Assembly: GCA_012295275.1 (NCBI GenBank)
Contig: CM022669.1
Span: forward strand, 7,017,489 to 7,079,988
Direction: 5' to 3'
DNA: 62,500 nt
Source: Chrysomallon squamiferum
Taxonomy: Eukaryota > Mollusca > Gastropoda > Neomphalida > Peltospiridae
Numbering within the stretch: the first letter of the stretch is position 1; each line of letters starts with the position of its first letter. Position numbers and translations under genes: made by a program. Positions 11,044-21,050 of the stretch are shown in pieces. The notes under the pieces are model-generated. The model was given only the letters and a program-made list of their open reading frames with translations. It did not search any database and was not told where the DNA came from.

Positions 11044-11418
11044 GCTACCATTGTTTTACTTGTATTGGAATATATCTTTAAACACTATTTTATTCACATC
11101 CTGTTAATTAGTATAATAATCTTAATTTTAATACTTACTTTTGCAGTAGTCATAATTTTGTATACATTTTTAAATTAGTTATTCAATTAAAAAAAAAAAA
11201 TTAAATGCTCTCAACAAAAACATCAGAATTATTATTAAATTTATAAACTGTCACCCATTTTTACTGTTTTATTATTTATTTTTGTTTATTCTCAGGTTCC
11301 AAACATTGGTGTCTTCAGCTGTGGTCCTCCCCCAATGACCCACTCCATGGAAGCTGCTTGTACTGCCCTTAACAAGTTAGATGGTCCCACTTACGTTCAT
11401 CACTTTGAAAACTTTTAG
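1..11418 (+). CDS. Duox: Dual oxidase (DUOX), 3' half of the gene, 15 exons, 5' end outside window
   Basis: DUOX enzymes are membrane NADPH oxidases that pass electrons from NADPH through FAD and two haems to oxygen, giving extracellular H2O2 under calcium control. Fifteen exons (listed separately) with GT-AG borders and matching phases join into about 855 codons ending at TAG 11416-11418. In order: a pre-EF linker, EF-hand segment (exons 3-4), six membrane helices with two haem-ligand histidine pairs (exons 6-10), FAD motif HPFTLTSAP (exon 11), NADPH motifs GGGIGVTPF (exon 12) and CGPP (exon 15), and C-terminal FENF. Family members are usually about 1500 residues, so the N-terminal peroxidase-like domain must lie upstream. 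The EF-hands and the close match to the DUOX C-terminal half separate it from NOX2-like oxidases; NOX5 has EF-hands too but differs in the linker and in exon 11-15 wording. Very sure of the family; not sure whether the peroxidase half is present. Confidence 0.97.
533..718 (+). CDS. Duox: Duox exon 2
   Basis: A T-rich tract and TTTCAG precede the exon, which runs 62 codons in phase 0 to the donor GGTATT. It begins [20 protein letters not shown] and ends KFFRVVCLQ, matching the DUOX pre-EF segment (a helix rich in Leu followed by the FFRV...QAF junction completed by exon 3). Confidence 0.88.
1006..1098. repeat. (GA)n microsatellite in Duox intron 2
   Basis: About 46 uninterrupted GA units, followed by a GATA/CAGA-type transition zone to about 1156. 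Runs of codons over it are artefacts of the dinucleotide. Confidence 0.98.
1567..1852. repeat. 74-bp tandem repeat ending in the exon 3 splice acceptor
   Basis: Units share GATCAG, AGATCTTATTAGACTAAATT, AACTCAACATTTTAAGGC and a T-rich tract TATATTTTTTTGTTAAT. GATCAG recurs at 1624, 1698, 1772 and 1847 (periods 74, 74, 75), with a decayed first copy at 1567. The last GATCAG is the working acceptor of exon 3. Confidence 0.9.
1853..2169 (+). CDS. Duox: Duox exon 3: EF-hand region
   Basis: The exon starts [11 protein letters not shown] after CTCTGATCAG and ends at AG|GTGCAT, splitting an Arg codon. It carries [12 protein letters not shown], then EF-hand 1 with the loop [12 protein letters not shown], which has acidic or hydroxyl ligands at positions 1, 3, 5, 9 and 12 and Gly at 6. 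EF-hand 2 follows with the loop [12 protein letters not shown]; positions 3, 5 and 12 are Arg, Lys and Gln, so it should bind calcium poorly or not at all. The acceptor lies at the end of a 74-bp tandem repeat. Confidence 0.95.
2186..2800. repeat. Compound (ATT)n/(ACT)n trinucleotide tract
   Basis: Duox intron 3 holds several hundred bases of alternating ATT and ACT triplets, forming long stop-free but meaningless frames on both strands. Confidence 0.95.
2829..2877. repeat. (TG)n microsatellite
   Basis: About 24 TG units in Duox intron 3, just before exon 4. Confidence 0.97.
3001..3182 (+). CDS. Duox: Duox exon 4: post-EF segment
   Basis: It follows GTTATTACAG and completes the split Arg codon, then encodes [12 protein letters not shown]...[13 protein letters not shown]...[10 protein letters not shown] up to GLD with one base left over before the donor GTCAGT. 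The helix-loop pattern (LLxSMFxxxG, MTFDDF) matches the DUOX region just after the second EF-hand. Confidence 0.93.
3270..3600. repeat. (AAT)n with a duplicated intronic segment
   Basis: A segment beginning ACTAGTACAACAGTAAGAGC and ending near TAATGTAGAATTTAATAAAA occurs at about 3332-3430 and again at about 3510-3590, each following an AAT run. This looks like a local duplication mediated by the microsatellite. Confidence 0.85.
3830..3908 (+). CDS. Duox: Duox exon 5: basic linker
   Basis: It is bounded by TATTTGCAG and AA|GTACGA. The 79 bases encode a Gly/Lys/Arg-rich cytosolic linker ([14 protein letters not shown]... VVKRYK) between the EF region and the first helix of the oxidase core. 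Phase agrees with both neighbours. Confidence 0.9.
4227..4423 (+). CDS. Duox: Duox exon 6: linker and first core membrane helix
   Basis: It follows CTCTTTTAG and ends ACT|GTAAGT. It encodes a Ser/Lys-rich linker, [12 protein letters not shown], and the hydrophobic helix [19 protein letters not shown], the DUOX pattern of ENYR followed by the first helix of the six-helix core. Confidence 0.95.
5067..5297 (+). CDS. Duox: Duox exon 7: second helix and start of haem helix
   Basis: It lies between TTCACAG and G|GTCAGT. It encodes the [20 protein letters not shown] loop, a membrane helix ending [15 protein letters not shown], then [19 protein letters not shown]. The His in HKYVA sits where the first haem ligand of NOX enzymes sits; its partner is in exon 8, 14 residues on, the spacing of NOX2 His101 and His115. 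Confidence 0.97.
5325..6050. repeat. ~100-bp minisatellite in Duox intron 7
   Basis: The core CTAACTTACTGAGTTCCTTAC recurs about eight times (near 5371, 5467, 5519, 5620, 5725, 5829, 5893, 6017), separated by ACTT/AATT runs and TTTTTTGACATATTTATT. Spacings are near 100 bp with some half-units. ACTT is the internal four-base subrepeat. Confidence 0.9.
6704..6797 (+). CDS. Duox: Duox exon 8: haem helix, second half
   Basis: It follows ATATTTTCAG and ends AGC|GTAAGT. It encodes [20 protein letters not shown] and then the extracellular loop ...NCYFREYFR. The first His of MHVVGH completes the first haem-binding pair. Confidence 0.96.
7022..7097. repeat. (TTTA)n and (AAAC)n microsatellites
   Basis: Adjacent tetranucleotide runs in Duox intron 8. 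Confidence 0.9.
7184..7233 (+). CDS. Duox: Duox exon 9: short exon, start of fourth helix
   Basis: Fifty bases between TTTTGTAG and G|GTCAGT encode [17 protein letters not shown], leading into GLTG of exon 10. Small size, correct phase (2 bases in, 1 out) and the ITGLTG junction support it. The intron that follows contains several copies of the next exon's acceptor. Confidence 0.92.
7434..7735. repeat. Tandem copies of the exon 10 splice acceptor
   Basis: The block TTGTCACTATTTCAG|GACTTACTGGTATTATT occurs five times, with the GAC after AG at 7434, 7486, 7569, 7642 and 7718; the first two copies are diverged. Units of 52-83 bp also contain TTCATTCATTCTTT. The last copy is the functional exon 10 border, so both the intron end and the first coding bases were duplicated. 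Confidence 0.9.
7718..7999 (+). CDS. Duox: Duox exon 10: helices 4-6, second haem pair
   Basis: It follows CACTATTTCAG and ends TCAG|GTAAAT. It encodes the helix [18 protein letters not shown], then [19 protein letters not shown], in which two His are 13 residues apart as in NOX2 His209/His222, then the last helix [13 protein letters not shown] and the start of the FAD domain ([18 protein letters not shown]). Four upstream sequences resemble its acceptor, but using either of the two nearest gives a premature stop. Confidence 0.97.
8515..8738 (+). CDS. Duox: Duox exon 11: FAD-binding domain
   Basis: It follows TTTCATTAG and ends AAAG|GTTAGT. It encodes [21 protein letters not shown] and the FAD motif [12 protein letters not shown], followed by [15 protein letters not shown], a very typical DUOX stretch. 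Phase 0 at the end. Confidence 0.97.
8739..9395. other. Duox intron 11, AT-rich, no feature
   Basis: The intron is dominated by repeated TAATTTTATTTTTATAG-type strings of about 30-35 bp between 9000 and 9390, a degenerate minisatellite. No coding signal is seen. Confidence 0.6.
9396..9554 (+). CDS. Duox: Duox exon 12: NADPH-binding glycine loop
   Basis: It follows TTTTGTTAG and encodes [14 protein letters not shown], then [19 protein letters not shown], the glycine-rich NADPH pyrophosphate loop of NOX/DUOX, up to PCRK before GTAAGT. Exactly 53 codons. Confidence 0.97.
9655..9729. repeat. (TG)n/(AG)n microsatellite
   Basis: Mixed TG and AG dinucleotides in Duox intron 12. Confidence 0.95.
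9962..10117 (+). CDS. Duox: Duox exon 13: NADPH domain
   Basis: It follows AATTTCAG and encodes [20 protein letters not shown], then NVHIFITQ and KFDLRTTML, the conserved DUOX nucleotide-domain core. 52 codons, phase 0, donor GTTAGT. Confidence 0.97.
10135..10453. repeat. TG-rich tract and (GA)n microsatellite
   Basis: A degenerate TGTGTAT-type tract from about 10135 to 10370 passes into a pure GA run at 10376-10453 in Duox intron 13. Confidence 0.95.
10653..10781 (+). CDS. Duox: Duox exon 14: NADPH domain
   Basis: It follows TTCTTCTCTAG and encodes [24 protein letters not shown] and a short acidic end (EHEG) before GTACGT. The [11 protein letters not shown] motif is typical of DUOX. 43 codons, phase 0. 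Confidence 0.97.
10988..11042. repeat. (TG)n microsatellite
   Basis: About 27 TG units in Duox intron 14. Confidence 0.97.
11296..11418 (+). CDS. Duox: Duox last exon: CGPP motif and C-terminal FENF
   Basis: It follows TTCTCAG and encodes [11 protein letters not shown], a short helix with ALNKL, and HHFENF before the TAG stop. CGPP and the terminal FENF are shared by the NOX/DUOX family; the residue after CGPP is Pro where vertebrate DUOX, as I recall, has Gly. Confidence 0.97.
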   Translation, partial: VPNIGVFSCGPPPMTHSMEAACTALNKLDGPTYVHHFENF

Positions 11419-12000
11419 ATAAAGAAAGCCATGAATGTGAAATCCAGCCATATATTCCCATTTACCTTAGAACTGTATTTAAACCAAACATCTATTATAG
11501 ATATTATTTTCTTCGGAACTGAGACACTCATAGATATATGCATGCATGTATGCATGACACAGACACACACAATATAGCTAGTAATAATAACAAAATTCCA
11601 GAAAAAAAATCTATTAGTATAAAAGAACAATAACATACACCCTTCAAAACAGAAAAATAAATGGAAGAAATTCAAAATAAAACCAACAAAAGAAATAATA
11701 ATAATAAAAGAAAGAAAAACTGATGTAAGAATTGTTGCAAATGGAATATTTTGGAATGTTATCAAATGATAAAATTATCCAGGATAAATCAAACCTAGAC
11801 CAAAAGAAAACCTCAGTTTTGAAATAAAAAGTTTACTGAATATTTATTTTTCAGTCAGCAGATTTATGAGACTTACAAAGATATTTTTTCTTCTTCATCG
11901 CCATCAGTTATGTTATTGTTATTAAAACATATTAAATTGTTTGATGTTAAAATTAATTTCATTCCTGTCATACTTCTGCTAATACAATCAGTTGTATACA
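11419..12000 (+). other. Duox: Duox 3'UTR and downstream sequence (extent uncertain)
   Basis: No coding potential is seen. AATAAA hexamers at 11656-11661 and 11823-11828 are the nearest candidates for polyadenylation. The sequence is A-rich, so such hexamers are expected by chance and the transcript end is only a guess. Confidence 0.4.
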
Positions 12001-12330
12001 TACCGGGTGGGCCAAACAAAACACACAGAACTCAACATTTCATAATCCCAGAAACCACAATTTTAAACTTTTCTAAATATGTTTAAAGACACTGATATTG
12101 CCCATTACTGGACAAAACTGCATGCTAATACCTCTGAAGGTTTTTACATAAAGCCATAATGAAAATGGGATATTGAAAAATAACTGTTTTGGAATGTAAG
12201 AATACCATCAAACCATTTAGTCTGCTTGAACAGATGATATGTTGGTTTTCCATTTTTTCTTGCAGACTTTTCCTAGTCCCTTTCTTCAAGACAAAAATGA
12301 CTAAAATCATTTTTATTTTTTCCAGTCCCA
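12001..12330 (-). mobile_element. Possible mariner/IS630-type terminus and remnant
   Basis: The string ACCGGGTGGGCCAAACAAAA at about 12002 resembles the GGGTGGGCCAAA ends of many mariner-like elements. The following 300 bp are less AT-rich than their surroundings, but I cannot read a clear transposase motif and found no partner end. Weak call. Confidence 0.25.
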
Positions 12331-12637
12331 GTACTTTTGTCTATTCATCCAAGCCAGACAACATTTTCCCAAATGACACTTGATTGACAGGTGTCACTGT
12401 AGTACAATGTGTCATGTTCTGTATCTGATTTTGATTTTGATCTCATGTCTCCTGCTAGATATATTAATTTGAAAATAACAGACAGTATAACCATATCCTT
12501 ATCCAAATCCAGGTAGGATTCAAAATGTGTTTTTTCACATAAAATGTTATAGTTCATTGCAGGGTTTTTTTTTCTAACTTCCTGGTTTCTTTTTAACCTA
12601 ATCCGATATTGTCTTCATATTCATTTATTTTAGTGGG

Positions 12638-12672
<35 letters not shown>

Positions 12673-13845
12673 ATAAACTTATATGTTATTTATTCACATC
12701 TTCGTTAAGTTTCTTTACATTTTGTATGATAATTTTTGTATTTCATATACATTTCATTACATTTATATTTACATATTAAATATTGTTCATTAAGTTTATA
12801 TTTAGATATTAAATATTTGTATAGATATATTAACTACAATTTTCTTTAAATCATTAATTTGTTTATGTTCATTTTCTTATTTCATTGAGCATTAACATTC
12901 TTTTATTTTACATTTCACTTTTAATTTTTAAATAATTAATAATTATATTTAGTTCAGCTTAATTTAAATTTCTATATAATTAATGATTTTTACATTTAAT
13001 TATTATTAGATTTTAAAATTCTAAATACCAATTTGAATTTAAATTGCTGTATCATAATATATATATATATATATTTTCAAATTTTCATTTGACATCAGAT
13101 CTTTTTGGTAATTTCTTTACAAATATTTTAATTTCAAATATTCCCAATATAATTTACAATTAAATTTCATGGTTGTAGTGTGTGATTGAGAAAGAACAAT
13201 AATATATATAATTTCAAAAGAATTCAGTTATTTCTGCTATTAAAAATATATATATATATATATTCTGATTCTGCAATCATATGCTTATAATAAATGAATG
13301 CAGTTGCCATAGATACAGTGTTACTTTGGAATACATGCATAGATATGTTAAAATATTCTAACTTTATTACAGACTGTCAGCTTAAAATGCTATAACTTCA
13401 TTTTATGTCAAAAACATTTAAAATTTTTTTTTTTTTCTAAAAATGTAAACTATAATGAATATTTTTTTGACAATGTTAAATTTAATTAATTCATCTGATA
13501 GCTTATTTATGAAAAAAAAAAAAAAAAAAAAAAAAAAAACGCCAGAATATTTAATGAAATATTTGTTTTATATCCATCTGTTAAAGTTTGAGATAATTAA
13601 CATATTTTTGCAGCTACCAAATAAACAGTAATGCCTATTTTATAACCATGGAAAATTAATTTGGCTTTTTTCTCAAAGAAAATGAAGACACACAGACACT
13701 CAAGTTCAGTTAAAATTATAGGAATCCATCTTGCTTGTCTTTGAATTTGATTAAATCAGTTATTTCTGTACCTTACTTTGTCACTATAATTCAAATACAA
13801 GTAAAAATAGGGTTTTTTGTTCATTTGTTTATTTTCTGTGGGTAA

Positions 13846-13876
<31 letters not shown>

Positions 13877-15405
13877 TTTGGCAGCAATAAAAAAAAAAAA
13901 AAAAAATTTTTAATAAATTAATTCATTTTTAGTGTAATTTTGACATTAGTTACGAATAAGTTTTCTTTTCACTGCTTAAATATATTTCACAATTATTTAA
14001 GCTTACATTTTATTGGTTAAATTTATTCTCTGACTATTATTTACTAATTACATATAACTCTATTATATAAGCTTAAGCTTACTTACATGTAATTGTCATT
14101 AGTATTAAATCCTATTTTTCAGTAGTTAGTTTATGTAATAAAACAGTTTTGTACTTTAACCTTTCATGATATAAATGCTGCATTTTATGACATATACTTT
14201 TACAACCATATGTGCAAATTATTTTTGTACAATTTAATTAATAAAATATTTTAAAATATAATTAACAGTATTATTGTTTTAATTTTCTTGTAATATTTAT
14301 AAAGTTTTTATTTATTTATTTGTTATAAAGAAAATTATTTCATTGCTTATCAGTTGAATTTGTTTATCTATCATCAGCAGGTATCTGTCCCATTTGAAAA
14401 TGAGGGATCAGAAAATTAAAGAGTGAAAATTAAATTAAAAGGCTCTTTAATACTGTGGGGAGTTTTCATTCATTCATTCCTGGGACTGGTTTTTTTTTTT
14501 TAAAATGAGAAACAAGCCACCGATCTGATGTGTTTAACATTAAAATTATAATGTATAGGATTATCAAATCACTTATATTACTGTCATACTTGATTATCAT
14601 CAAAGAACAGACACCCATACCCATAAAACAATCACTCAATGCAAATCATATTTAATATGATGAAAGGCCAATTTAATGGTTATTTTAATTGATAACAAAA
14701 TGCTAAATGCTTTTGACATGTTTATTACAAGACTACTATTTAAAAAAAAAAAAAAGAGAGAATTAAAAAAAATTATTTATTACATGTAGGACAAAAAAAG
14801 GAAAAAAAAAAAAGAAGTAGTTCTACATTTTTTATTACATTAAAATGTACAAAAATACACACAGATGTATTCACAACTCACAGTACACAAGTACAAAACC
14901 GTATCTGAAAACGATATGCATAATAATAAAAAAAAAACTGTTTTCTTTCTTCTTTGAAATGCTATTTGTTTTGGTACAGAAATCAGATATACCAAAATTG
15001 GAACAATACAGAGAAAATTCTTTATTCCATCACTAGATTGTTTCTTTTATCCTAATAAACATGATTTTGTTCCAATAAATGTTTTTGGTCTTGCAAAATG
15101 CTATTTCATTCTAAAAATATTAACATAGTGGTCATGATATTAGTATTTTATTAGTAAAAAAAAAAAGTAGTTTTTACAATGGTTTTGTTAACAAACATGA
15201 AAATAAGATAAAAATATTTAACAGTACAATTTCATATCAATGAATCAGTGACAGTATCTTAAATATTTTCTGTTATTTTATCTTTAAATAAAATCTGTAC
15301 AGTTGATTATACAGGTGACAAGAAAACAAAAATAAACAAGCTTAAAACAGTTTCCAATTAACCATAACACATCTGGTTTGCTTTTTGATAAATAATAATA
15401 ATAAC

Positions 15406-15442
<37 letters not shown>

Positions 15443-17969
15443 TATATGATTAATTCTAAGTCAGAACACACACAAAAAAAAAACATTCTTTGTAAAGCTC
15501 TATTCACACTAATTCTTTATTTTTATTTTCTTTTAACAGGTCTAATTTCTGTTTTCTTCCAAAAGATTTTTATACTTTTTTTTTTATTCAAGTAAAAAAA
15601 TATAAAGTTTATTGAAACAAAAGAAATACTGAGATACTACTCAAACAATATAAAACAAATTAATGGTTTTCTAATGCTATTTTCATTTTCTACTCTGGCT
15701 CATAGCAACACACATCAGAAACTGAAATTTCTGATTATTATTTCAACACAAAGTAAGTTAAAGGTAAACATGAGATTTTTATCGGTGTACAATAAAGTTT
15801 CTCTTTTTTGGAATTAAAGTACGAAGCAAATGATATGACTTTTTGTAAAATTGAAGTCTTTTGCACCTTTGCATAATGCCCATTTTTCATATGACAAATT
15901 AAAATAAAACACAACTTCTGTACATTATCTGACTTCACAAATGCGGATTCTCAGCAACTTGGCAAGTATTGTCAACCTCAAATTTGAGAAATTGGAAGAA
16001 AACTAAAATATAAGAATAATGATGTAGGAAAATGTTTGTTCAAGTGATCATTAACAAAGATTACAATCAGCCTATAAACAGATTTTGTTTAGTAAATTAT
16101 ATTTGATAAAATAAAAGGTTAAAATCCACTCGGTACAAATATAATGGACAAAACTAAAATCTTACAAAAACTGTTTTCTTTCTTTCAGACTATAATGAAA
16201 TCAGATGAAAATGACAAACATAAACATAATTATTGTATTTGCTAAAACTTCATTCTATCAAGATTTAAAAAAACTCTTTTTACATATTCCTTGGGGTTTA
16301 TCTGTGTCTTTTGTCACTGTGTTTTTGTACACAATGTCATTATAGCATAAATACTGACAGAAAATATTAGTAAACATGGATTTTGGAAGCTTTTAAAACA
16401 GTCATCTTTCACTGATGCAGTGATATGGTCTTTAACAGAAACATTAATTAAATCTCAAAATAATTTTTGGTTTACATACACAGCAATCAAAAAATACAGC
16501 CACACACAAAATAATAAATGAGACATACAAAAATATCTATATATACTGACCTTGTTAAATGCCCCTGCTTAAATTAGATAATGTGTTTTTGATAAATGTT
16601 TAAAATAAAAGTTAAATTACGTCTTTTAAATACAAACATAAAATGGGTTACAGCTTAAATAAAGCTACTGAAAACGAGTAAAATATGGCAGTCAGTTACA
16701 AAAATGTTAGTATTAAAAAGGTCAATTAAAATATATATATATATATATATAATAATTACTTGTACAGGTGAGTGAAATCCAATTGCAAATTGTGAGAATT
16801 TTATTTTTATAAGAATGTCAGTTCCAAATTTGGAGAAAAATAAAATTTAAGAAATTTTAATTAAAACTTCTTTTTCATTCTAAGCTCTGAACATCACTGG
16901 CTCCTTTTGTAAGTGTTTTTGTATTATTTTATCACTGCAATCATTATTTAGTTTTTTATTACTTTTAATTTGTCTTTTACCAAATAATTATTTTTTTTCT
17001 TTTTCTGCCCTTTTTAAGACGTTTTTGTCAAGCATGTTGTAAAAATTATTTTACATTAACCACTATTTATCTTTCCTTAAATATTTATTTTAGTATTTAT
17101 ACATTTCCCACCCTCTCCATCACACCACAAAATTCAAGATAATGCAAATGATTAAAATTTAAAGGTATATACTATATCTTTGGCTTTTGCTATGAAAATC
17201 ACAAAAATCTTTATCGAACGGCTTGAAGTATGAGACTGTAGTATAAACATCTTTGGACACAATCAGTGGGTTTTCAGACATATTTGCTTAAATGCAAGAA
17301 TCTAAGAATCATGGTTTTCAACATGATTTAACACAGCTTTACTAATCTCTTAATATAAATGCTACACATGTAATTCCAAATGATTTTTTAAATATACTTT
17401 TTTGGAGATAAAGCTTTCATAATAAAAAAAAAATAAATCAAGCAAATAACAAGTCAGTGCCAATTTTATGAATGTTAAATTTTGTCCTGAATACTTGTGA
17501 TATCTTATCTGAGATTAAAAAACAACAACAACAACAATTCAATGGAAACTTTGTGTAAGACTTATGTGAAATGCAGTAAGAAATAAATAAGTATACTGGC
17601 AGTCTTGATGAATCTCTTCAGACTTGTTCATATTTGCCTTTGTTCTTAGTAAAAATTGATATCCACTTGCAAATGAAACAATCACTTGAAATTATACATA
17701 AACATATTACAGTATAATGTATTTTGGCTACCTGTCATTAATGCCACGAGTACATTTTAATGATTTTTGACTCTGCAAATAAATAGTTGAAAAACATGAG
17801 ACAAAATGTGATAGTGACTAACAAACAAACGACAACTAACTGCTATAAACTAAATACATTATTTCATTCACAAGTTGTTACAAAACTACTTTTTACATTT
17901 TTAAGTAGAAGGAAAATATTTACATTTGAGTCTGATGAGTACATTTCAGTAATTCTTTCTTAAAGACAA

Positions 17970-18009
<40 letters not shown>

Positions 18010-19691
18010 GGGTAATGACTTTGTTTTCTTGGTTTATAAAATATTTTTTTAGTAGGCAATCAACTAAACTATTTCCAAAATAGTTTCACTCAACACACAC
18101 ACACACACACACAGATATATACATACATATATGTAATTTTGGATTTTATCTTCTGAAACAGTATATTTACCACAAAAAAAAAAAAAAATAAATAAAAAGG
18201 ATTCTAAGTCATGAATTATGGTTTTACATTTTTCATTAATAAATATCATCAAAAGCAGCAACTGCAGCATTGTAACAAAATATGCCCTAGATTTATTAGT
18301 TAAACGTTTGAGGTATAACAGACTTCAGGATCAGTCCTCTTGACAGTACAAATTGATTCCAGCTAATGTCACACAAGATGGTGTGTTCTTTAAGTGCTTT
18401 ATTAACCACTATTAGGCATCTGACAATGGACCTTATCTTCCTATTGATTTCTTTCTTTTTTTCTTTTTTTTTCCCCTCTTGCCCATGTGTATGTGATCAT
18501 AAATGTGATCAAAGGTATGTTTATGATAGTTTCAGTCACATGTGCAAATTTTACAATATTTTATGTGCGTTTTACAACTTGGTGTATAAATGCTATTTTA
18601 AAAATACTGTCAAACTGGGCATTTTATGGTAATATATTCTGAATTAAAATACAAATGTGATTGTAAATAAAACATAAATGTCATAAAATAAGTTTTAAAT
18701 ATCAGTTCAAAAATAAATTTAGGTTAGTTAAGTTATGTGAATTTTATTTCTTGCTTTGATGGATTCATTTTTAAACTGCATATGTTTTAAAATAGTATCC
18801 CTGTTATCGTTCTTCTTAGAATTTTGTATCACTTCACATAGTTGCTAGTAACAATAATAATAAAAAGTAGTAGTAGTAGTAGTAGTGGTAGTAGTATTAG
18901 CAGCAGCAACAGCAGTAGTAGTAGTAGTAGTAGTAGTAATAGCAGCAACAGTATCATTGCTCCTTCATATGGCTCCTGTTCCTCATTTTCTCCTTTTACA
19001 AATTATTAGCTGGTTTTTACAAGTAAAAATAAAAAATAAAATTTACAAAATAAAAGTTTAGAACTGAAAAGAAGGAATTGTTTTCAAAGGACAATTATTT
19101 AACAGAATTTGTTATAATATTTTAAAAAAAACCAAGAAACAAATAATGAAAAAGAAAGTAATATGCACTCTCTTAAACTGAAAATAGAAAGTAAAATTAA
19201 ACAAGATTTTTCTACAGGCAATTACATCTGTAGCAGATATACAAATTTACCATTTTAATTAATGAAAGGGCAAAAAATATTAATTTAATAATTTTGTAAA
19301 GAAGAAGTAACTAAATGCATTTTAAACGAAAATATCATTGTTTCAAAATCTTTTGGCACTAACATTTTTCTTTGCTTAACAAACATATTAAAAAATATAA
19401 AACATATACATCCACAAAACAATAAATGAATATTTTGATATTTTTTGACTTTATCATTGTTTAAAAAAATAAATCAACAAATGAATTTTAGCTGTTATTA
19501 ATAATTGCAGTAATTTTAGTAGATACTGGTAACTGTGTTGTTTTGGCAGAGGCTGGGACAAAATATGTAATAATAATAATAATAATAATAAGGTAAATAA
19601 ATAAATAAATAAATAAAACTAACAATGAAATTTCTGGCTCAGTAACATGGTTATCAAGGATCAAATTCAAATGCCCCAAAATCCTGAGAAC

Positions 19692-19722
<31 letters not shown>

Positions 19723-20239
19723 TGAAGTACCCTGTATACAGACTTAGGAGAAAACTGTAATAATAAAAAGAAGAAGGAGAAAAGAACTTACTAACACAGA
19801 TTTCAAGAAAGACAACATATTAATAAATTCGACACATACAAATTATTTAACATGTTAATAAAAGTAAACACATATTTTAGTGCTGAGTATGTCTGATATA
19901 AAACACTGGATATAAAATGGAAATCAAAACAGAAAATGTCTGCTCATATGTTTGCAGCTGGTTACAACAATCTGCTGTTTTGTGGATAAATCACAAATTC
20001 AGAGAAGTTTATAGATTATTTCAAATTGTTTTTTATTTTCAAAAAAATAATAATAACAATAAAAAAGAAAAAAAAAAAAAATAATAATAAATAAATAATA
20101 ATAATAATAACAATAAAAAAGTTAAAAAAATAAATAAATAACAATAATAAGAAGAATAATAAAGAAAGAAAGAATATAGATAAATGACTGAAATGGGTAA
20201 AAAGAATAAAAAAAAATAATAAAAATAAAAATAAATCAA
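12331..20239. other. Gene-poor AT-rich intergenic sequence
   Basis: No coding gene or RNA gene is recognised. It contains TA runs (12640-12662, 13063-13074, 13249-13262, 16732-16750), poly(A) near 13510-13539 and 13853-13875, AAT runs near 15391-15441 and 17971-18008, GTA/GCA triplets near 18868-18950, and AAT/AAAT at 19569-19617. Part may be the 3'UTR of the minus-strand gene if its transcript is long. Confidence 0.6.
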
Positions 20240-20620
20240 AACTTTTTGTTGTCATAGCAACCACACTAATTTGTCTTGGTTTATTTTAAAGCTTTTGATT
20301 AAATCTGTTAAAACAACAGTTAGACCTGTCTTCTTTGCAATGGTAACCAAACTTTCTCTTCAAAGAATGATAAATTTATTTCTCGAACTTCCACTGATCT
20401 GCACAAAACATATATTTAATTCAGCTGGGGTTTAAATCTCAATTCCTTTTTTTTATAGCACAAAAAAATAAAAAAAATAAAATGCACATTTTTGTTGCCA
20501 TAGTGACCATGATATAAATAATTTAGTCTTGGACATTACCAAAAATGTTTACAGACTTAAATGGCTGACAATAAACCCAACATACTAAGTTAATCTCTGT
20601 TGTCACAGCAACCAAACTTT
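20240..20620. promoter_or_regulatory. Cluster of RFX X-box-like palindromes
   Basis: Three imperfect palindromes fit the RFX X-box pattern GTTGCC-N2-GGCAAC: GTTGTCATAGCAAC at 20248-20261, GTTGCCATAGTGAC at 20494-20507 and GTTGTCACAGCAAC at 20599-20612, with a half site GCAATGGTAACC near 20337-20348. Flanks such as ACCAAACTTT and GTCTTGG are partly shared, so the sites may be conserved cores of a decayed tandem repeat. They fall in or just beyond the 3'UTR of the minus-strand gene. Confidence 0.35.
20375..20380 (-). terminator. Candidate poly(A) signal of the SKI/DAC-like gene
   Basis: This is the first AATAAA on the minus strand that I see after the stop codon at 21013, giving a 3'UTR of about 640 bases. 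A second lies at 20280-20285. In such AT-rich sequence a chance hexamer is possible. Confidence 0.3.
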
Positions 20621-21012
20621 TGAATTTCTTTATATAAAAAAACAAAAACTTTGTAGAACACATTTTCAGATACACTGGCCATAATTTCTCACATCTTCAA
20701 AAACAATGGCACTGCTAATGTGAGATTTGTTTTTGTCTTTTCTCTTCACTTTTTCATTCACCAACCCCAGCCAATCAGCTCAAGTTTAGCACATTAAAAA
20801 TAAAACCCGAACACTTCCATTGTTTCCAGTGAAACTGCTATTTCCACAGTAATGAATAGCTTAACCAGTTATCTGCCAAGTAAATAATAAGACCACTCAT
20901 TACACTGTTATCTCCCCAGAAAGGAACGAGGTGATAGCTTGAGGAAACAGCAGCATGTGTAGTTCTATAGTGAAGACCTGGGAAATTCTCTCTCAGTTTC
21001 TACATGGAGTAC

Positions 21013-21050
21013 TCAGTCATCCAGCACAATCACATCAGTTGTTTCTTTTG
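21013..21050 (-). CDS. Last coding exon of the SKI/DAC-like protein, SUMO-interacting tail
   Basis: The minus strand reads TTTTTCATTTAG and then 38 bases that complete the codon split at 21347 and encode AKETTDVIVLDD followed by TGA (21013-21015). The phase fits exactly (one base from the previous exon, two here). DVIVLDD has a V-I-V-L core followed by acids, the consensus of a SUMO-interacting motif. Without this exon the main frame would read through the donor into a Leu/Ile-rich intronic tail, which is less plausible. Confidence 0.8.

Noticed and set aside
15738-15938. 66-codon minus-strand frame
   Set aside because: No recognisable motif and AT-driven residue content; length is within chance for this amount of sequence.
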